NCBI RefSeq assembly: GCF_937893305.1
Contig: NZ_CALBGN010000015.1
Location: forward strand, 124,001 to 188,000
Length of the DNA: 64,000 nt
Source of the DNA: an uncultured Helicobacter sp.
GTDB taxonomy: Bacteria > Campylobacterota > Campylobacteria > Campylobacterales > Helicobacteraceae
Direction: 5' to 3'
Shown here piece by piece: positions 61,018-64,000 of this stretch. Position numbers and translations under genes: made by a program. The first letter of the stretch is position 1; each line of letters starts with the position of its first letter. The notes beneath the pieces are model-generated. The model was not told where the DNA came from and did not search any database. It saw nothing but the letters and a program-made list of their open reading frames with translations.

Positions 61018-62223
61018 CTATTCACCATATCCATATTTTTCTACGATAAAGTCAATATCCTTATCTCCTCTACCGCTAAGATTTACTAAGATTTTTTTAC
61101 CCTTTAATTCTGGAGCAATCTTTAGTGCGTAAGCAACAGCGTGGCTAGACTCAATAGCTGGAATAATTCCTTCATTTTTGCTTAACTCAAAAAATGCGTT
61201 AATGGCTTCTTTATCTAAAATTGTCGCAACCTTTGTTCTTTGGATAGTGTTTAAATAAGCGTGTTCTGGTCCAACGCTTGGATAATCAAGCCCACTTGCT
61301 ACACTATACACAGGTGCTGGGTTGCCATTAGAATCTGCTAGCATTATTGAATTAAATCCGTGCATTATACCTTCACTCCCATAACTCAAACTTGCAGCGT
61401 GTTGTCCCAATTTACTACCTATCCCTAAAGGCTCAACTCCTACTAACTCCACACAATCATCAATAAAACCACTAAAAATCCCCATTGCATTACTGCCGCC
61501 ACCCACACAAGCAGTTACAATATCTGGCAATTCTCCTGTCATTTCTAAAAACTGATCTCTAGATTCCACACCAATAACAGCTTGAAAATCACGCACCATT
61601 TTAGGAAAAGGGTGTGGTCCTACTACAGAACCAATTGCATAAATAGAATGTTCTAAATCTTTTAAATATGCTTCAAAAGCAGAATCCACCGCTTCTTTTA
61701 ATGTTTTTGCCCCAAAACTAACAGGGACAACCTTTGCTCCTAGAATTTTCATTCTCACAACATTTGGATGTTCTTTTGCAATATCAATTTCTCCCATATG
61801 AATTTCACATTCTAATCCAAAATATGCAGCCGCAGTTGCCAATGCCACACCGTGTTGTCCTGCTCCTGTTTCAGCAATTAGCTTTTTTTTGCCCATAAAT
61901 TTTGCAAGCAATGCTTCTCCCATACAATGATTTAACTTATGCGCTCCTGTATGATTTAAGTCTTCTCTTTTTAAATAAATCCCAGCACCACCATATTTTT
62001 TTGTCAAATTATGCGCAAAATAAATCGGTGTTGGACGTCCTTGAAAATGCTTTCTAATCTTTCGTAATTCTGCAATAAAATCACTATTTTGCGCAATTAA
62101 ATCATAAGCAATATTGATTTCTTCCATTGCCTTTTTAATCGCATCTGGCACAAAACTTCCACCAAAACGACCAAAAAAACCATCTGCGTTTGGAAACTCC
62201 TTTAGATATGGCTTTTGTTGCAT
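61018..62223 (-). CDS. trpB: Tryptophan synthase beta chain, not linked to trpA
   Basis: A 401-residue fold type II PLP enzyme that condenses indole and serine to tryptophan. The N-terminal FGRFGGSFVPDAI, the PLP lysine in KREDLNHTGAHKLNH, the catalytic Glu in AETGAGQHGVA and the phosphate loop VGGGSNAMG are all present, so it should be active. HKLNH differs from the HKTNQ of E. coli TrpB, suggesting a distinct subgroup. It is last of an operon after a cell-wall amidase and a membrane protein, with no other trp gene nearby. AAGGAGA precedes the ATG. Confidence 0.92.
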   Translation of the reverse strand: MQQKPYLKEFPNADGFFGRFGGSFVPDAIKKAMEEINIAYDLIAQNSDFIAELRKIRKHFQGRPTPIYFAHNLTKKYGGAGIYLKREDLNHTGAHKLNHCMGEALLAKFMGKKKLIAETGAGQHGVALATAAAYFGLECEIHMGEIDIAKEHPNVVRMKILGAKVVPVSFGAKTLKEAVDSAFEAYLKDLEHSIYAIGSVVGPHPFPKMVRDFQAVIGVESRDQFLEMTGELPDIVTACVGGGSNAMGIFSGFIDDCVELVGVEPLGIGSKLGQHAASLSYGSEGIMHGFNSIMLADSNGNPAPVYSVASGLDYPSVGPEHAYLNTIQRTKVATILDKEAINAFFELSKNEGIIPAIESSHAVAYALKIAPELKGKKILVNLSGRGDKDIDFIVEKYGYGE

Positions 62224-62232
62224 ATTTTCTCC

Positions 62233-63069
62233 TTATATTTTTCTCTTTGTTGTTAGCTTCATCATCCAATTATTACTCCAACCAAATAACACCAAGATAT
62301 AAAACACTTTACGCACTTCAAAATACGATTCTCCATTAACAAATCTAAACTCCCCAAAAAACATCACAAAACATACTACAAGCAATAAAAAAATATTAAA
62401 ATATTCATAAGAGTCCATATTGCTATAACGCTTAAAACAATAATATCCAACGAAACAAAGCCCTAAGATAAACAACACCAAATCTAAATAGCCATAAACC
62501 CCACTTTTAAAAAAAGGTGTAACAACAAATCCAAAAAGCGTGCAAACAATCACATTAAAGCTTGGCTGCGTAAGTTGCAACACTTTACCAATAGTGCTTT
62601 TATCAAAACTTAAATTTGCTAAATAAATCACAGATGGAAAAAATACAAAAAAACAATAAAAAATATAATCTGTAATTATTTGATACAGATTTTTATAAAA
62701 GGCACTTTCTCCACTTAATGCAATAGAATCTTTTAATGAAAAAATATCCAAAAACACGCGATTTAACAAAAACATCTCACTATAAAGCAAAAATAAAAAT
62801 ACACACAACACAATTCCAATAACAACACTATACATTTTTGGTAAATGGCTAATATAAATACGCACAATATTAAAGACTGCCACAATCACGCTACAAACTA
62901 GCAAAACGATTCCAATATTAAAATACACTCCAAAAGGCTGTGTTGTTAAGCGAAACATTTGCCCAAACTCATCAAAAGAATTCGTTAAAACCAACATTAA
63001 AATCGTAAAAAGTGCCAACACAAAATACAAAGAAGCGAACACCAAATACGGAACAGTAATTTTACGCAT
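62233..63069 (-). CDS. Polytopic membrane protein of unknown function
   Basis: A 278-residue integral membrane protein with about seven or eight hydrophobic segments and few charged residues outside the loops. No family motif is recognised. It lies between the amidase gene (10 bases) and trpB (9 bases) on the same strand; I believe a hypothetical gene also lies beside the amidase in H. pylori. Codon use looks like that of its neighbours. A role in the envelope is only suggested by context. Confidence 0.8.
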   Translation of the reverse strand: MRKITVPYLVFASLYFVLALFTILMLVLTNSFDEFGQMFRLTTQPFGVYFNIGIVLLVCSVIVAVFNIVRIYISHLPKMYSVVIGIVLCVFLFLLYSEMFLLNRVFLDIFSLKDSIALSGESAFYKNLYQIITDYIFYCFFVFFPSVIYLANLSFDKSTIGKVLQLTQPSFNVIVCTLFGFVVTPFFKSGVYGYLDLVLFILGLCFVGYYCFKRYSNMDSYEYFNIFLLLVVCFVMFFGEFRFVNGESYFEVRKVFYILVLFGWSNNWMMKLTTKRKI

Positions 63070-63079
63070 TTTTTAACCT

Positions 63080-64000
63080 TTATGGATTTTTTTGAAAATA
63101 CCCATCTACACCATCAGCAATTCCTAGTGCAAGGGCTTTTTGATAGGGGCTTTGATTGATACGCTTACCTTCTTTTGGGTGCGTAGTATAGCCAACCTCT
63201 AAAAGAACAGAAGGCATTATCGCACCCACAAGCACCCAAAATGGACCTTCTCTAACACCTCCATCAACAACTTGTTGAAATTTCCCGCGCAAAGATTGCA
63301 ACATTCCATATTGAATATCAATGGCAAGCTTGTTAGAAGCTATAATGCGCTGAGTATTTAAAGTATTTAAAAATGATTGTTTAGAAAAATAATTCATCAC
63401 TTCTGTATCGTCCTTATTTTCTAAAGCGGCGACTTTTTTAGCACGCTCACTTCTAGCAGTAGAAAGAAAATAACTCTCCACTCCTTCAAATTTCACTTTA
63501 TTTTCAGCAATAGCATTTGCATGAATAGAAATAAATAAATCTGCATTTTTATTATTTGCAAAACTTGTTCTTTGGCGCAATCCAATAAATACATCTTTTT
63601 GGCGTGTCATAAAGACTTTATAGCCACGCTTTTTAAGCTCATCATTTAAATATTTTCCAATCTTTAGCACAATGGTTTTTTCACAAACTTTCTCAACTCC
63701 CATAGCTCCACAATCTTTGCCTCCGTGTCCGGGATCTATAACAACAACTTTATTTCTATTAGTAGAAGTTTTTTTAGGAGAAGTATTGATTTTAGATTCC
63801 GTCTTTTGTGTGTTTTTTCTTTCAAAGAGAGCGGCAATAGAAATATTATCTGCTTGCATTTTTAAATTTGGAATCTTAAAGCTTGCGCGCTTCTTATCCA
63901 CATCTAAATCAATTTTTGCACTCTTAGGCAATGTAATTACAAGACGCACTTTTTCTTTAGAGTTTTGCGCAATTTTAATATTCACATCATCTTGAAAATC
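63080..64000 (-). CDS. amiA: N-acetylmuramoyl-L-alanine amidase (5' end outside the window)
   Basis: The C-terminal 306 residues of an Amidase_3 zinc enzyme that cuts between MurNAc and the stem peptide in the periplasm. The catalytic domain begins at VVVIDPGHGGKDCGA with the first zinc His. The Glu ligand follows in the GVEKVCEKTIVL region, and LFISIHANAIAE gives the second His. ALLLEVGYTT-type SVLLEVGYTTHPKEG near the end holds the catalytic Glu. Ahead of it lie a basic Ser/Thr-rich linker and part of a probable AMIN domain. The frame is open to base 64000, so the signal peptide lies outside. Confidence 0.93.
   Translation of the reverse strand, partial: DFQDDVNIKIAQNSKEKVRLVITLPKSAKIDLDVDKKRASFKIPNLKMQADNISIAALFERKNTQKTESKINTSPKKTSTNRNKVVVIDPGHGGKDCGAMGVEKVCEKTIVLKIGKYLNDELKKRGYKVFMTRQKDVFIGLRQRTSFANNKNADLFISIHANAIAENKVKFEGVESYFLSTARSERAKKVAALENKDDTEVMNYFSKQSFLNTLNTQRIIASNKLAIDIQYGMLQSLRGKFQQVVDGGVREGPFWVLVGAIMPSVLLEVGYTTHPKEGKRINQSPYQKALALGIADGVDGYFQKNP

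Noticed and set aside
1..64000. rRNA, tRNA, CRISPR, insertion sequences, prophage
   Set aside because: I looked for cloverleaf-like gaps, repeat-spacer patterns, transposase motifs and phage genes and found none; gaps between genes are too short and are mostly explained by promoters and hairpins.

Overview
This 64 kb window is AT-rich chromosomal DNA from a member of the Campylobacterota, most likely a Helicobacter of the enterohepatic type. The evidence is gene order and content. The runs glyQ-nif3-flgZ-waaA-pseudouridine synthase and pheS-pheT-aroA-ispH-rpsA-(membrane protein)-serA follow the arrangement I recall from Helicobacter pylori. A diheme cytochrome c1, a single LolC/E-type permease, carboxynorspermidine decarboxylase and the long form of DapD also fit the group. 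A selenocysteine-type selD points away from H. pylori itself. The species call is inference. Coding density is very high, no gap exceeds about 250 bases, and I saw no rRNA, tRNA, CRISPR array, insertion sequence or prophage.

Layout. 1-4.0 kb: 3' end of glyQ, then Nif3-like, FlgZ-like zinc-ribbon protein, waaA and a pseudouridine synthase. 4-7 kb: dnaJ (minus), recR and a CPA1 cation/proton antiporter. 7.1-16.5 kb: a long minus-strand operon for translation, aromatic, isoprenoid and serine synthesis. 16.6-19.6 kb: HIT and YciI proteins, then a class V aminotransferase with a UDP-sugar epimerase. 19.7-30.4 kb: uvrA, trmL, thioesterase, murG, apt, prepilin peptidase, nadD-rsfS-msrB, a KefB-like antiporter and a TSUP permease. 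30.5-41.2 kb: selD, thioesterase, DUF493, M15 peptidase, hemD, rhodanese, DedA, pepA, ychF, dapD, nspC, a DnaQ-like exonuclease and ybdD. 41.3-44.1 kb: a small secreted-protein/XRE-regulator pair, then cstA. 44.3-54.5 kb: hemE, secA, lolC/E-like, a radical SAM protein, dcuA-aspA and a MATE transporter. 54.7-64 kb: petABC, an MnmC-like methyltransferase, accD-rlmH-dksA-membrane protein, and the amidase-membrane protein-trpB operon.

The most interesting signals concern selenium and a repeated DNA word. SelD is readable only if an in-frame UGA at codon 16 is selenocysteine; a hairpin follows it. The ybdD gene, partner of the CstA transporter, ends Cys-UGA-UAA where the E. coli homologues end Cys-Cys, and a hairpin with a GGU loop lies 9 bases after the UGA. 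YbdD is therefore a candidate selenoprotein with a C-terminal Cys-Sec pair. Separately, the 9-mer GATTCCAAC occurs at least 15 times on the two strands, far above chance. It is often followed by TTT and is built into several intergenic hairpins, an arrangement reminiscent of DNA uptake sequences in other bacteria.
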